Shown in pieces: positions 18,101 to 26,013 of a DNA stretch of 64,000 bases. The position numbers were made by a program, and so were the translations under genes. Under the pieces are notes generated by a model, which saw only the letters and a list, made by a program, of their open reading frames with translations, was not told the DNA's origin and made no database searches. Positions within the stretch are counted from its first letter, which is position 1. Every line of letters begins with the position of its first letter. Origin of the DNA: Merdiplasma sp964643295 (GTDB lineage: Bacteria; Bacillota; Clostridia; Lachnospirales; Lachnospiraceae); contig CAZXSN010000002.1 in the NCBI GenBank assembly GCA_964643295.1, positions 1 to 64,000 of the forward strand. The letters are read 5' to 3'.

Positions 18101-19031
18101 TGAACGCGTCCTGCGCCTCAAACCCATCCTCACCGGAAAACTCGGAATCCTCAAGGGGTTCCATCTCATTTACCGGCACTTCCTCACTTGTATCCCCTCT
18201 CCAGTCAGAATTATCCATCCAGTCGGCAAGACCCGCCTCCGCTTCGGTTTCCGGCTCCTTAACAAACGCTTTTCCATTGTCATACCGGTCCCGGCTGAAA
18301 AACGTATCCCGGTCAGAAAACGAATCCCGATAGGAAGACCGAAAGCCTGTATATTCCGTCCTCGTTTCCTGTCTCACATACTTGTAAGCGGAAACCTTCG
18401 CCTTCATAAGCGGACGTCCCTGATAATACCAGCCGCTGGCATATACTTCCGCAACCGTTCCGTCCAATTCTTCCTGAGCGGTCTCAACAACCGCCAGAAC
18501 CTCATGGCAGTCGTAATCAATCTTTTCTCCGCATCGTCCCACTTTCTGGAGAGAGCATTTCCTCTCCAGCCGCGCAGCCTCCTGCTCCAGCAGATCCGCC
18601 TGCTTTGCCCAGCCGGCTCTCACGTTTTCGGGAAGCACCCCTTCTTTCAGGATCTCATGAAAGATCATCTCTTTCTGTCCGGACAGAAGACAGCAAAGAT
18701 CAACCAGCTCCTTCTCCCGGGTTTTCAGATCCCGGATCTGCTCTTGAGTCTGCTCCAGCGCCTCCTCCTGATTCTGCAGTTCTTCCAGGATATCCTCCAG
18801 AGAACCGGACTGTCTGCGAAGCAGTCTTGTGCTCTCCTCTCTTCCCTCCTGCATCTTCTCGGTCAGCCGCTTTTCCGTATCCTCCAAATTTCTGGCCTGT
18901 CTTTTGAAGGCCTTCTGTATATGCTGCCAGAAATCCTCTGCCTGCCTTCTCTCGGCCTGTTTTCTTTCCGCCTGCCTTTTCTCAGCCTGTTGTTTTTCTG
19001 CCTGCTTTTTTTTCGCGCCACCAAACAGCAT
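15168..19031 (-). CDS. GrpE-like exchange factor with giant acidic repeat tail
   Basis: 1287 residues from the ATG at 19031. Residues 1-35 are a highly charged Ala/Glu/Lys/Arg/Gln helix with QAEK/QAER repeats; a coiled coil continues to about 165. Residues about 165-225 resemble the GrpE beta-wing domain: VGRCGEKIDYDCHEVLAVVETA, DGTVAEVYASGW, and PLMKAKVSAYKYV, matching the family pattern HEAV / GTV..V...GY / RPA.V.V. From about residue 260 the chain is almost only Glu, Asp, Ser, Thr, Ala and Pro, including six tandem units of about 76 residues and a terminal set of DFLDDE/EEEDFL repeats. It ends in a short basic tail (SRRPRPVKKGPP). The frame is open to a TTG at 19136. No signal peptide is seen, so it is probably cytoplasmic. 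Confidence 0.75.
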   Translation of the reverse strand: MLFGGAKKKQAEKQQAEKRQAERKQAERRQAEDFWQHIQKAFKRQARNLEDTEKRLTEKMQEGREESTRLLRRQSGSLEDILEELQNQEEALEQTQEQIRDLKTREKELVDLCCLLSGQKEMIFHEILKEGVLPENVRAGWAKQADLLEQEAARLERKCSLQKVGRCGEKIDYDCHEVLAVVETAQEELDGTVAEVYASGWYYQGRPLMKAKVSAYKYVRQETRTEYTGFRSSYRDSFSDRDTFFSRDRYDNGKAFVKEPETEAEAGLADWMDNSDWRGDTSEEVPVNEMEPLEDSEFSGEDGFEAQDAFTDEDEYVTDEESDDGEEPFGDEGSAGETDFTFQFVPLEKPEPLDDIEIPDEVPLFEEMESSGEAADEEDEECTDDTGSYEGEEIPAEEESADEEELTAEAEDEDLEYTPEEDLSGETELTEEEPYEGAEDFEEDEASEEPEEAGEEEPAEETEPGEEEEIPFEEEPADEEFTEEGQGEELAYTEEELSSDTELTGEAEPVEEAGLSEETEATEEPEESDEEPAGEEEEIPFEEEPADEEFTEEGQGEELAYTEEETSSDIGLAEEVEPVEETESSETIEAAREPEEVEEEEPAEEMEPVEEEELSTEGKPTDEQLPEKAQDEELAYTEEEPSSDTGLAEEVEPVEETESSETIEATEEPEEATETEPVVEEESTAEEELPVEGEPAGEEEFTEEGQDEELAYTEEELSSDTELTEEAKSVEEAGLSEEVEVAEEPEEAEEAEPAGETEPGEKEEIPFEEEPTDEEEFTEEGQSEELAYTEKQLSSDTELTEEAEPVEEVELSEEAEATEEPEEADETESVTEEEPAAEEELPFEEEPAGEEEFTAEAEDEELAYTEKEPSSDTGLAEEAEPAEEVLSSEEPGSSEGSEKADEAEAVGEAEPAAEEEIPTEEAACTEPVAEAEYIPEAEPAGDATMTEEAKADEGTVEVPSSGEVEAAGESEEVPAEEPASETESEDKEEVAAEEGIDVDNVLTDEPAAVEETESSEEIEAIVEPEAVAAEESASEAEPEEEDLSTEEEPAGEEAPAAEEEHVEEVQSAGDAVLTEDAQAAEETEGTEETEASGELKAAQEAEIVSVTESQEEEELSTEEEPAEETESEEEEDFLDDDEDFLEEEDFLDDEDFLEEEDFLDDEEPLEEDDFLDDPEPEEKEFLDMGGFPEEKDLVSEMDEEPVGETKLTDEPNPASESNAVKEGELSGEEAPAQEEEVPSEPDPAGMTEDTGEKKDTEEKVYVNAEPAKKSGLLSRRPRPVKKGPPMM
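15495..15640 (-). repeat. Short Asp/Glu-Phe-Leu repeats
   Basis: About seven copies of a motif that alternates DDEDFL and EEEDFL, six to eight residues each, near the C-terminus of the GrpE-like protein. On the plus strand the repeats read as clusters of TCCTCCTCCAGGAAG. They differ from the longer 76-residue units upstream. Confidence 0.85.
16380..17590 (-). repeat. Six tandem repeats of about 228 bp inside the GrpE-like gene
   Basis: The marker TGTATACGCTAATTCTT (one copy with CGTA) occurs at 16437, 16665, 16893, 17121, 17346 and 17553. The intervals are 228, 228, 228, 225 and 207 bp, all multiples of three, so the unit is 76 residues and length changes stay in frame. Each unit encodes an ELAYTE core in an acidic setting. 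The precision of the period points to recent duplication or slippage. Confidence 0.93.
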
Positions 19032-19205
19032 ATTCCCAAATCCCCTCTCCGGTATTCTTGAATCAACCGGTGTCTCCGTTTTTTGAATCCCTTGATCTTT
19101 TCCTGTACCACCGGCACGGCTGCACCCTTTGGGCAAACCCCTTTCCCAATCGAAGCATTCTTCTTCATTTCAGAGCAAAGAACCGCGCCTTCTCATGCAT
19201 TTCTC

Positions 19206-19234
19206 ATTATAAGCGTTTTCCCGGTTTTTTTCAA
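19206..19234 (-). promoter_or_regulatory. Sigma-A promoter of the Hsp70 operon
   Basis: On the minus strand TTGAAA (19229-19234) and TATAAT (19206-19211) with a 17-bp spacer, about 175 bp before the preferred start of the GrpE-like gene. I see no CIRCE element (TTAGCACTC-N9-GAGTGCTAA) nearby, so HrcA control is not indicated. Confidence 0.85.
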
Positions 19235-19329
19235 CTGCGATTCTTTAGAAGAAGCACGATTCCAGGCCGTTTTTTGTATTTTTTCGAATTCGCTTACATC
19301 CGCCTGTAAAAAATTTCCGGAGCGTTCCT

Positions 19330-20241
19330 TCACCCGGCAATCAAAGGCAGGAAATACCTCAGATCGCGGGCACCGGGCTGTCCCGGCGCGGAGGCCTTTC
19401 CCGCCGTGCCGAAGGTGATCGCGGAACCGGTCAGTGTACCCGCAAACCGGCTGAGTACCCCCAAAGGTCCCATGGACATGGTCACACAGGGACGGTCCCC
19501 ATAGACGGTGTCCATCAGCAAAGCGGCCTGCATAAGCTTAAGCACATCCTCCCTTGTCCCCGGCATCACCGCCATCTTTGTGATGTCCATGCCCAGTTCC
19601 TGCATTCTTACAAGTCTATCTGTAATCTCTTCCTTTGGCGGGGTCTTTGCAAAGTCATGATAAGATCCTAAAGCGTAAACCGAACGGTCATGCAGCGATT
19701 CGGCCAGTTCCTGTGCCTTACTTTCCCCGCGGCCAACCTCGATATCCACCAGATCCACAAGGCCGTTCCCGGCAGTCTCTTGAAGCAATGTAAAATACTC
19801 CTCCGCCGGCAAAAACCCATTTCCACCCTCCGCCTGTGTGCGGTAGGTAAAAAGCAGCGGACGCTCACCGATGGTCAGGCGAATCAGGCGCAGGGCTTCC
19901 TCCCGCTTGGCGGCGTCCAGGATATCCTTAAAAAAATCAACGCGCCATTCGACCAGATCATAGAGGAAACTCTTTTCCCCTCCGGAAGCGCTGCACCTTG
20001 TACTCTTTGTAAGCTTACGTTCTTCCCCCTGCGGATCTCTCCCGATATTCTCCCCTCCGTTCTCAGGCTCTGAGTCTTCGTCTTTGGCGGAAAGGGAATC
20101 CTGCCAGTCGCTCTCCTCTTTTGCAAGCACCTGCAAGGCTTTCGCAAGCTCCTCTAAATCCGCCGCCACCAGCGGCACACAGATTTTCGGCAGTCCGCTT
20201 CCTATCTCTGTATTTCTTATCTTCACTGTTCTTTTTGTCAT
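19330..20241 (-). CDS. aroD: Type I 3-dehydroquinate dehydratase with an internal insertion
   Basis: Third step of the shikimate pathway: dehydration of 3-dehydroquinate through a Schiff base. 303 residues, about 50 longer than usual. Family motifs are present: ICVPLVAADLEEL (20-32), EWRVDFF (98-104), SYHDF with catalytic His195, and KMAVMP with Schiff-base Lys222; the C-terminus has ITFGTAGKASAPGQ. The extra length is a charged, low-complexity insertion at about residues 43-90 (rich in Asp, Glu, Ser, Gly and Lys) between the first helix and the EWRVD strand. It keeps the frame and hits no catalytic residue. The ribosome site AAGGAGACAGGAT precedes the ATG. It is divergent from aroE. Confidence 0.93.
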   Translation of the reverse strand: MTKRTVKIRNTEIGSGLPKICVPLVAADLEELAKALQVLAKEESDWQDSLSAKDEDSEPENGGENIGRDPQGEERKLTKSTRCSASGGEKSFLYDLVEWRVDFFKDILDAAKREEALRLIRLTIGERPLLFTYRTQAEGGNGFLPAEEYFTLLQETAGNGLVDLVDIEVGRGESKAQELAESLHDRSVYALGSYHDFAKTPPKEEITDRLVRMQELGMDITKMAVMPGTREDVLKLMQAALLMDTVYGDRPCVTMSMGPLGVLSRFAGTLTGSAITFGTAGKASAPGQPGARDLRYFLPLIAG

Positions 20242-20424
20242 ATCCTGTCTCCTTTATCTAACTGTCCTTACCGCCCATTCGCGCGGTGATTTTCTTCAAA
20301 GGATACGAAACGAAAGGAAAAGTTCCGGGTGTCAGTGTCCGTGAAACCTCGCAGAAGTAAATGCCGTTTCGCACCGCCCGTATCGCTCCTGATGCGTTTC
20401 CCCTATATCCCTCAGGACGGGATG

Positions 20425-20453
20425 ATTATAGCAAATCCATAAGGATGTGTAAA
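20425..20453 (-). promoter_or_regulatory. Sigma-A promoter of aroD
   Basis: On the minus strand TTTACA (20448-20453), 17 bp, TATAAT (20425-20430), leaving a leader of about 175 nt before aroD. It is back to back with the aroE promoter; the two -35 boxes are about 105 bp apart. Confidence 0.88.
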
Positions 20454-20558
20454 GACTATGTGAAGATTTTATTAGTCTCCATTTCCTCCCGCCCAGCCGC
20501 TCCCAACCGCAGGGCCTTTAAGGCCGGGAAAGTGCTTAGGGAACCGAAGGGATCAGAC

Positions 20559-20587
20559 TTTACACCGAATGGACATCCTGTTATAAT
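20559..20587 (+). promoter_or_regulatory. Sigma-A promoter of aroE
   Basis: TTTACA (20559-20564), 17 bp, TATAAT (20582-20587). The transcript leader would be about 100 nt and contains the hairpin at 20630-20663. Confidence 0.9.
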
Positions 20588-20629
20588 GAGCGTCGTAAAA
20601 AAGTACCCTTTGCACCCTGTTTTTTTATT

Positions 20630-20663
20630 CTGTCAGGATCACAAAGAGTGGGAGGCCTGACAG
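20630..20663 (+). promoter_or_regulatory. Hairpin in the aroE leader
   Basis: CTGTCAGG at 20630-20637 pairs perfectly with CCTGACAG at 20656-20663, about 20 bp before the ribosome site. There is no T run after it, so it is not a simple terminator. It may affect stability or translation. Confidence 0.5.
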
Positions 20664-20697
20664 ATCTTACTTGTTTGACACAGGAGGCGGCGCATTT

Positions 20698-21564
20698 ATG
20701 ACTTACCAGATCACAGGGCATACGAGACTGGGAGGACTGTTAGGCTCCCCGGTCGCGCACAGCATTTCCCCCATGATGTACAATGACAGTTTCCGCCTGC
20801 TTGGTCTTGACTGGGTCTATCTTTGTTTTGATGTGGGAAAGGAACGTTTAGGCGGTGTCGTGGAAGCCTTTCGCTCCATGAATGTCTACGGGTTCAACCT
20901 CACGATGCCGAATAAGGAAGCGGTCCTTCCCTGCCTGGATGAACTTACGCTCGCTGCCAGAATGATCGGCGCCGTGAATACGGTGAAAAACGAAAATGGC
21001 CGCCTCATCGGCTGCAATACGGACGGGACCGGCTACATGCGCTCTGTGGAAGCTGCCGGCTGTACAGTCAAAGGAAAAGAAATGACCCTTTTAGGGATCG
21101 GCGGCGCGGGAAGCGCCATCGCCGTGCAGGCAGCCTTAGACGGGGTCTCCCGCCTGCATTTAGTAAGCCGCCGCGGACACTCCTGGGAAAGAGCCGTCCG
21201 CCTGGCCGATTCGATCAATGAAAGGACGGACTGCATCGCCGACCTGACAGATCTGGCCGACACTTCCTCGCTTCGGATGCTGCTTGAAAAAAGCACCCTG
21301 CTTACCAACGCCACCCCCGTGGGCATGGCTCCCGATACGGATGCCTCCCCGATTTTAGAACCCACAATGCTTCCGCCAAAGCTTACCGTCTCCGATGTGA
21401 TCTATAACCCCCGGGAGACAAAGCTTTTATCCATGGCAAAAAAACGGGGGTGCCGCACATTTAACGGAATGTACATGCTGCTGTATCAGGGGGAGGCCGC
21501 GTTTCATATCTGGACCGGAAAGGAGATGCCAACCGAACAGATTAAGGAAACATGGTTTGACTGA
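20698..21564 (+). CDS. aroE: Shikimate dehydrogenase
   Basis: NADP-dependent reduction of 3-dehydroshikimate to shikimate, the step after AroD. 288 residues. The substrate-binding SISPMMYND lies near residue 22, the catalytic Lys is in NLTMPNKEAVLP, and the Rossmann motif GIGGAGSAIAVQAAL binds the cofactor. NATPVGM and FNGMYMLLYQG near the end are also conserved. The ATG at 20698 follows AGGAGG by 10 nt; a longer frame from 20671 was rejected. Its divergent promoter beside aroD suggests the two steps are expressed together. Confidence 0.96.
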   Translation: MTYQITGHTRLGGLLGSPVAHSISPMMYNDSFRLLGLDWVYLCFDVGKERLGGVVEAFRSMNVYGFNLTMPNKEAVLPCLDELTLAARMIGAVNTVKNENGRLIGCNTDGTGYMRSVEAAGCTVKGKEMTLLGIGGAGSAIAVQAALDGVSRLHLVSRRGHSWERAVRLADSINERTDCIADLTDLADTSSLRMLLEKSTLLTNATPVGMAPDTDASPILEPTMLPPKLTVSDVIYNPRETKLLSMAKKRGCRTFNGMYMLLYQGEAAFHIWTGKEMPTEQIKETWFD

Positions 21565-21623
21565 GAATAACAGGACCAGGAACACTCCTTTCAGATCTTC
21601 CCCTGTCTGAACCTGAAACATAG

Positions 21624-21655
21624 AAAGGATCCTGCATACACAGGATCCTTTTTCT
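21624..21655 (+). terminator. Terminator between aroE and ftsZ
   Basis: AAAGGATCCTG (21624-21634) pairs with CAGGATCCTTT (21641-21651), followed by more T. The A-rich left side means it may also stop transcripts arriving from ftsZ on the minus strand. Confidence 0.88.
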
Positions 21656-21752
21656 CTTCTCTGTTTTTTTGTATCGCTCAGATGAGCTTCCTGCTGTGTT
21701 CCCCTGGTTCTTTCCAGGACTTTTTTGGCGCCTGTAAGCCTACGGCAGACAT

Positions 21753-22937
21753 TTAGTTTCTCCTTAAGAATTCCGGGATCTGGATATCCTTCTCCGCCAC
21801 TTTGCTCTCTGGGGTGCGTAAACGGCTGTTGTTTAACGTGGGAGAGGTCCGCTGAGCCGCGGACGGCTGCGGAACGGTTCTCTGCATCGTATAGCCTCCC
21901 GCCGGACGGCCTTCCTGCTTCGTATAGCGGTAATCGCCCGGAACCGTATTTCTGCGGATGCCGCCAGGCTTCTGGCTCTCTTTGCTGACATCCTCCAGCC
22001 CGGTGGCAATGACGGTGATACTCGCCTCATCTGCGTAGGTATCGTCGTACATGGCGCCGAAGATGATGTTCGCGCTGTCTCCGGCCAGCTCCTGGACATA
22101 GCTCGCCGCATCGTTGGCATCCATCAGGGAGACATCGCCGGAAATATAGATGATCACATGGGAAGCGCCCTCGATCGTCGTCTCCAGAAGCGGACTGGTG
22201 ACGGCCTGCTTGACGGCCTCCAAAGCCTTGTCGTCGCCCTTCGCCTGCCCGATTCCGATATGCGCGATGCCCTTGTCCTTCATGACGGTCTGCACATCCG
22301 CGAAATCCAGGTTGATAAGGGCCGGCATGTTGATCAGATCCGTGATCCCCTGGACAGCCTGCTGCAGGACTTCATCCGCTTTCTTAAAGGCCTCCGGCAT
22401 TGTCGTTCGCCGGTCCACAATCTCCAGCAGCTTATCGTTCGGAATCACGATCAGGGTGTCCACGTTCTCCTTGAGCTTGTCGATCCCGGTGATCGCGTTG
22501 TTCATCCTGACCTTGGCCTCAAAACGGAACGGTTTCGTCACCACGCCTACAGTGAGAATGCCCATCTCCTTGGCAATGCCCGCTACAACCGGTGCCGCAC
22601 CCGTACCGGTGCCGCCGCCCATACCGCAGGTGACAAATACCATGTCAGCGCCCTGCAGAGCCTGCCTGATCTCCTCCGTGCTCTCCTCCGCCGCCTGCTG
22701 ACCGATCTCCGGACGGGCACCGGCGCCAAGACCCTTGGTCACTTTCTCGCCGATCTGAATGGTCATGGGAGCCTTACACAGCGAAAGCGCCTGTTTATCC
22801 GTATTGATACCGATGAACTCCACTCCGCCGATGGTATCCTCCACCATGCGGTTCACCGCGTTATTACCAGCTCCTCCCACACCGACGACAATTATCTTCG
22901 CTGCGGATTCCACATCGTTTGACATTATCTCTAACAC
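21753..22937 (-). CDS. ftsZ: Cell division tubulin homologue
   Basis: GTP-dependent polymer that forms the cytokinetic ring. 394 residues. Motifs: KIIVVGVGGAGNNAVNRM, the GTP-binding GGGTGTGAAPVVAG, and the T7-loop NLDFADVQTVM. A Gln/Arg/Pro-rich linker of about 55 residues leads to the conserved terminal peptide IPEFLRRN, which binds SepF/FtsA-type anchors. The GTG at 22937 (MLEIMSND) is favoured because AAGGAGG lies 7 nt before it. No ftsA or sepF is next to it in the window, so the membrane anchor is encoded elsewhere. Confidence 0.98.
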   Translation of the reverse strand: MLEIMSNDVESAAKIIVVGVGGAGNNAVNRMVEDTIGGVEFIGINTDKQALSLCKAPMTIQIGEKVTKGLGAGARPEIGQQAAEESTEEIRQALQGADMVFVTCGMGGGTGTGAAPVVAGIAKEMGILTVGVVTKPFRFEAKVRMNNAITGIDKLKENVDTLIVIPNDKLLEIVDRRTTMPEAFKKADEVLQQAVQGITDLINMPALINLDFADVQTVMKDKGIAHIGIGQAKGDDKALEAVKQAVTSPLLETTIEGASHVIIYISGDVSLMDANDAASYVQELAGDSANIIFGAMYDDTYADEASITVIATGLEDVSKESQKPGGIRRNTVPGDYRYTKQEGRPAGGYTMQRTVPQPSAAQRTSPTLNNSRLRTPESKVAEKDIQIPEFLRRN

Positions 22938-23090
22938 TGTAGCTCCTCCTTACCTGATGCTTCCGTTTGCAGCAAAAGCTGCTTCTTACTCGAACCGGCC
23001 CTTCTTCTCTTACTCCCCGCCTGCTCATTGATTGAAAAGTTTCTGCCGGTTTTTCGTCCCGCATCTTTTAAGACTTTCTATCTGCCTTCT

Positions 23091-23119
23091 ATCATATAAG
23101 GATTTGACAGATTTATCAA
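23091..23119 (-). promoter_or_regulatory. Sigma-A promoter of ftsZ
   Basis: On the minus strand TTGATA (23114-23119), 17 bp, TATGAT (23091-23096), in the 352-bp space between divIB and ftsZ. It gives ftsZ its own promoter in addition to any read-through from the mraZ cluster. Confidence 0.8.
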
Positions 23120-23289
23120 GTACCATTTTTCAGGAAATTGCGAAAACCTGCGTTTCGCGGACGCGAAAGGCACTTCTTTTCCTCTGCCGGTACCTTTTTC
23201 TGCCCGCAATACGTCCAAAACAGGAGGAGTTTTCAAAAAAGCCCGCCAGATCCGGCCGATCCTCCCTCAAATTTTCCCTGCCTGTTCGC

Positions 23290-24363
23290 CTACTGGATCG
23301 GCTGTCCCGTGTACGGATCGATCACGTTCATGTAAGCATCCACGACATACCCGTCCTCATTGACCGTACATCCGTCAATGGGAACTCCGTTGGCATCAAG
23401 CACCTGCCCGTCCACCACATGGGCGTCATACCGCAGCGTACCGCTCGAATCAAAGGCCATGAACGCATCCAGTCCCACGGTCTCTCCTTTTGGCTCGTCT
23501 CCTTCGGCGGAGTCGCTAAGTAGATTCCCATTTTCATCGGTCTCCGCTGTCACCGCAACCGGATTGCCGTACTCATCCGTTTCGGTAGTCTGCCCGTCCT
23601 CCCCATCGGTCGGATCCACCGCATCCTCCCGCGGCTTAAACGGAATATCCTCATTTCCTCCCACCGTCAGGGATTCTAAGTTCAAAGTCCCGCTTTGCCC
23701 CTCCACCTGCGGATAGATGGTGGCCAGGTTGGCAACCTTTTCATCCAGGCAGTCATTCTGTCCAAGTTCCGCGGTCACGCTGCCGATCACCAGGGTAATA
23801 TTCAGGTTTTCATCGAAGGAGATGCTGTCCGGCAGAAAGTGCGCCTCATTTAGCAGCGAGGTAATCTTTAATACAGCGTTCATCTGGGCGACCCCGGTTA
23901 CCGGCAGCTTCTGGTACAATGCCGGCTCCCCCATCGTCACGCCGGTCACCAGCGGCACATCCGCGTACTGATCGTCCGTAATCTCCAGCACTTCTCCCTG
24001 GCTGTCAAAGTAGACATTGGATCCGGCGTACTGCACGTACCCGGCCAGCTGCTTTTCCTGTACGGTCAGACGCACCTTGGAAGGCGTCAGCACTTTTGCC
24101 TGGATCATGGACAGATAGGGAGCCAGAGGATCCGTGGTCGCGTTCCGGTACTTCCAGGCAAAGTAGAGGGTATTTTGCGTCCAGAAATCATGGATTAAGT
24201 CACTCTGGATCTGCTCCGGCGCATAGCGTTCGCTTCCCAGCACATCCACGGAACGTATGCGAAACAGTCCAAACAGCACAAACGCCGCCAGACCGGTTAT
24301 AAGCAGCGCCAGCGCCGCGGTCCTTATCTGTGCCAGCCGCCGCTTTCTTTTCTTTCTGGCCAT
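23290..24363 (-). CDS. divIB: Division protein DivIB/FtsQ with extended repeat tail
   Basis: Single-pass division-complex protein that works with FtsL and DivIC at the septum. 357 residues from the ATG at 24363, which follows AGGAG by 8 nt. The N-terminus is basic (ARKKRKRR), the transmembrane helix is at about 13-35, and the POTRA domain starts at IRSVDVLGSERYAPEQIQSD. A beta domain runs to about residue 245. The remainder is an acidic tail with repeated DxxGNxxx-type units (DEYGNPV, DENGNLL, DANGVPI, NEDGYVV) ending in DPYTGQPIQ. Such a tail is not part of typical DivIB; similar tails occur on the PBP and TPR proteins of this window. Confidence 0.88.
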   Translation of the reverse strand: MARKKRKRRLAQIRTAALALLITGLAAFVLFGLFRIRSVDVLGSERYAPEQIQSDLIHDFWTQNTLYFAWKYRNATTDPLAPYLSMIQAKVLTPSKVRLTVQEKQLAGYVQYAGSNVYFDSQGEVLEITDDQYADVPLVTGVTMGEPALYQKLPVTGVAQMNAVLKITSLLNEAHFLPDSISFDENLNITLVIGSVTAELGQNDCLDEKVANLATIYPQVEGQSGTLNLESLTVGGNEDIPFKPREDAVDPTDGEDGQTTETDEYGNPVAVTAETDENGNLLSDSAEGDEPKGETVGLDAFMAFDSSGTLRYDAHVVDGQVLDANGVPIDGCTVNEDGYVVDAYMNVIDPYTGQPIQ

Positions 24364-24512
24364 AATGTTTTCTCCTGCATAAAGCAGGCAGATCGTTACC
24401 TTTACGGATCCGGTCTCCTGCCAGGCGCCAACTGTGCCGGGAAACCTATCCCGCTCCCGACTGAAAAAGGGCACCTTTCAAACTTTCTTAAAGGGGAAAA
24501 TCTCCCCATATT

Positions 24513-25868
24513 TTACAGCCTGTTTACCAGCTCCTTAAAGAAGCGTCCCCTCTCCTCATAATTGGCAAACATATCCCAGCTTGCACAGGCGGGGGAGAGC
24601 AAAACGGCATCCCCCGGCGCGGCATTTTCTACGCTTAAGGAAAACGCCTCCTCAAAGGTATCCGCCAGCAAAATCTCATGAAACCCGCACTCATGCGCAC
24701 AGGCAGCGATCTTTTCTTTCGTCGCGCCGACTAAGACTAACTTTTTGACTTTTCCGTCAAAGGCGCGGATCCATTCCTCATAGGAAGAATCCTTATCGTA
24801 GCCGCCCCCGATCAGCACAGTCGGGCGGTTCATGGCCCGAATCGCCTGGATCGCCGCATCCGGATTGGTCCCCTTCGAATCATTGTAGTAAACGACGCCG
24901 TTTTTCTCCGCCACGTACTCAATGCGGTGTTCCACGGCCTGAAAGGCCATGAGGGCGCTTTGGATAACGGAAAGCGGTACCCCGTAGGAAAGGGCCATCC
25001 CCGCCGCCGTCATCACGTTTTCGTAGTTATGCACACCTAAAAGCTTTAAGTCGGAAACAGCAATCACTTTTGTTTCGCTCTTTCCGTCACGGTAATAGAC
25101 CGTATCCTTATCTAGGTAAAGACCCTTTTCCAAAACGCGCCGGGAGCTGAAAAAAAGCACGTTCGTGTGCAGATGCTCTCCAAACTCCCGCAATACGGGA
25201 TCCTCATAGTTTAACACACAGGTATCGGCAAATCCCTGGTTTAAAGCGATTCGCTCCTTGACGCGGATATATTCCTCCATCGTATGATGCCGGTTTAAAT
25301 GATCCGGAGTGATGTTGGTGATGGAGCTCACCTTCGGGTGAAACTGCTCAATCGTCTCCAGCTGAAAGCTGCTGATCTCCGCGACCGCCACCGAATCATC
25401 CTCTGTAAGAAGGGCAGCCTCCGTGTAAGGGCTTCCGATATTTCCCACCACGAAAACCGATGGCCTATACGCTTTTAAAATCGCCCCCAGAATGGAAACC
25501 GTCGTTGTCTTGCCGTTCGTGCCGGTAACCGCCAGCACATCCCCGCGGCTGAAACGGTAGGCCAGCTCCACTTCGCCCCAGATGGGAATCTTCTCCTCCC
25601 GAAACCGCCTGACAAGCGGTAAATCTGTGGGCACACCGGGGCTTACAATCACCAGATCAAGCAGGGAGAGAACCTCCTTCGGCAAATCTCCCAGAAAGAG
25701 TTCGCACTCACAATCCTGCGGCAGCTTGCCCAAAATCTCCTGCCTGTTTAACTTTTCGTTTCCATCGTATAACAGGATCTTAGCGCCCACTTTGTGCAAA
25801 AGATCCGCGGCGCCGATACCACTTATGCCGGTGCCAAAGACCAGCACCGTTTTTCCTTTTAAATCCAT
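24513..25868 (-). CDS. murD: UDP-MurNAc-L-alanine:D-glutamate ligase
   Basis: Cytoplasmic ATP-dependent ligase that adds D-Glu to UDP-MurNAc-L-Ala. 451 residues from the ATG at 25868 (GAGGA about 7 nt upstream). The N-terminal Rossmann domain has VFGTGISGIGAADLL, the ATP site is TGTNGKTTTVSILG near residue 115, and SITNITPDHLNRHHTMEEY, EHRIEYV and NDSKGTNPDA are conserved Mur-ligase blocks. The last lines, LLSPACASWDMFANYEERG, match the MurD C-terminal motif. Confidence 0.97.
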   Translation of the reverse strand: MDLKGKTVLVFGTGISGIGAADLLHKVGAKILLYDGNEKLNRQEILGKLPQDCECELFLGDLPKEVLSLLDLVIVSPGVPTDLPLVRRFREEKIPIWGEVELAYRFSRGDVLAVTGTNGKTTTVSILGAILKAYRPSVFVVGNIGSPYTEAALLTEDDSVAVAEISSFQLETIEQFHPKVSSITNITPDHLNRHHTMEEYIRVKERIALNQGFADTCVLNYEDPVLREFGEHLHTNVLFFSSRRVLEKGLYLDKDTVYYRDGKSETKVIAVSDLKLLGVHNYENVMTAAGMALSYGVPLSVIQSALMAFQAVEHRIEYVAEKNGVVYYNDSKGTNPDAAIQAIRAMNRPTVLIGGGYDKDSSYEEWIRAFDGKVKKLVLVGATKEKIAACAHECGFHEILLADTFEEAFSLSVENAAPGDAVLLSPACASWDMFANYEERGRFFKELVNRL

Positions 25869-26013
25869 CCCGGTTCCTCTCACAAGTAAGCCTATCCCCG
25901 CAGTCCCCGTAAAAATCAAAGTCATCCAAAGCCTTCCAGGAAAGTCTTCTCATACAGACCAGTGCCAGTGTCATTCGTCTCGCGAAAACACTCCGCGGCA
26001 CTTCTGTCTCCTG

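Noticed and set aside
19031..19205. CIRCE or other heat-shock operator upstream of the Hsp70 operon
   Set aside because: No inverted TTAGCACTC-type repeat is present near the promoter.
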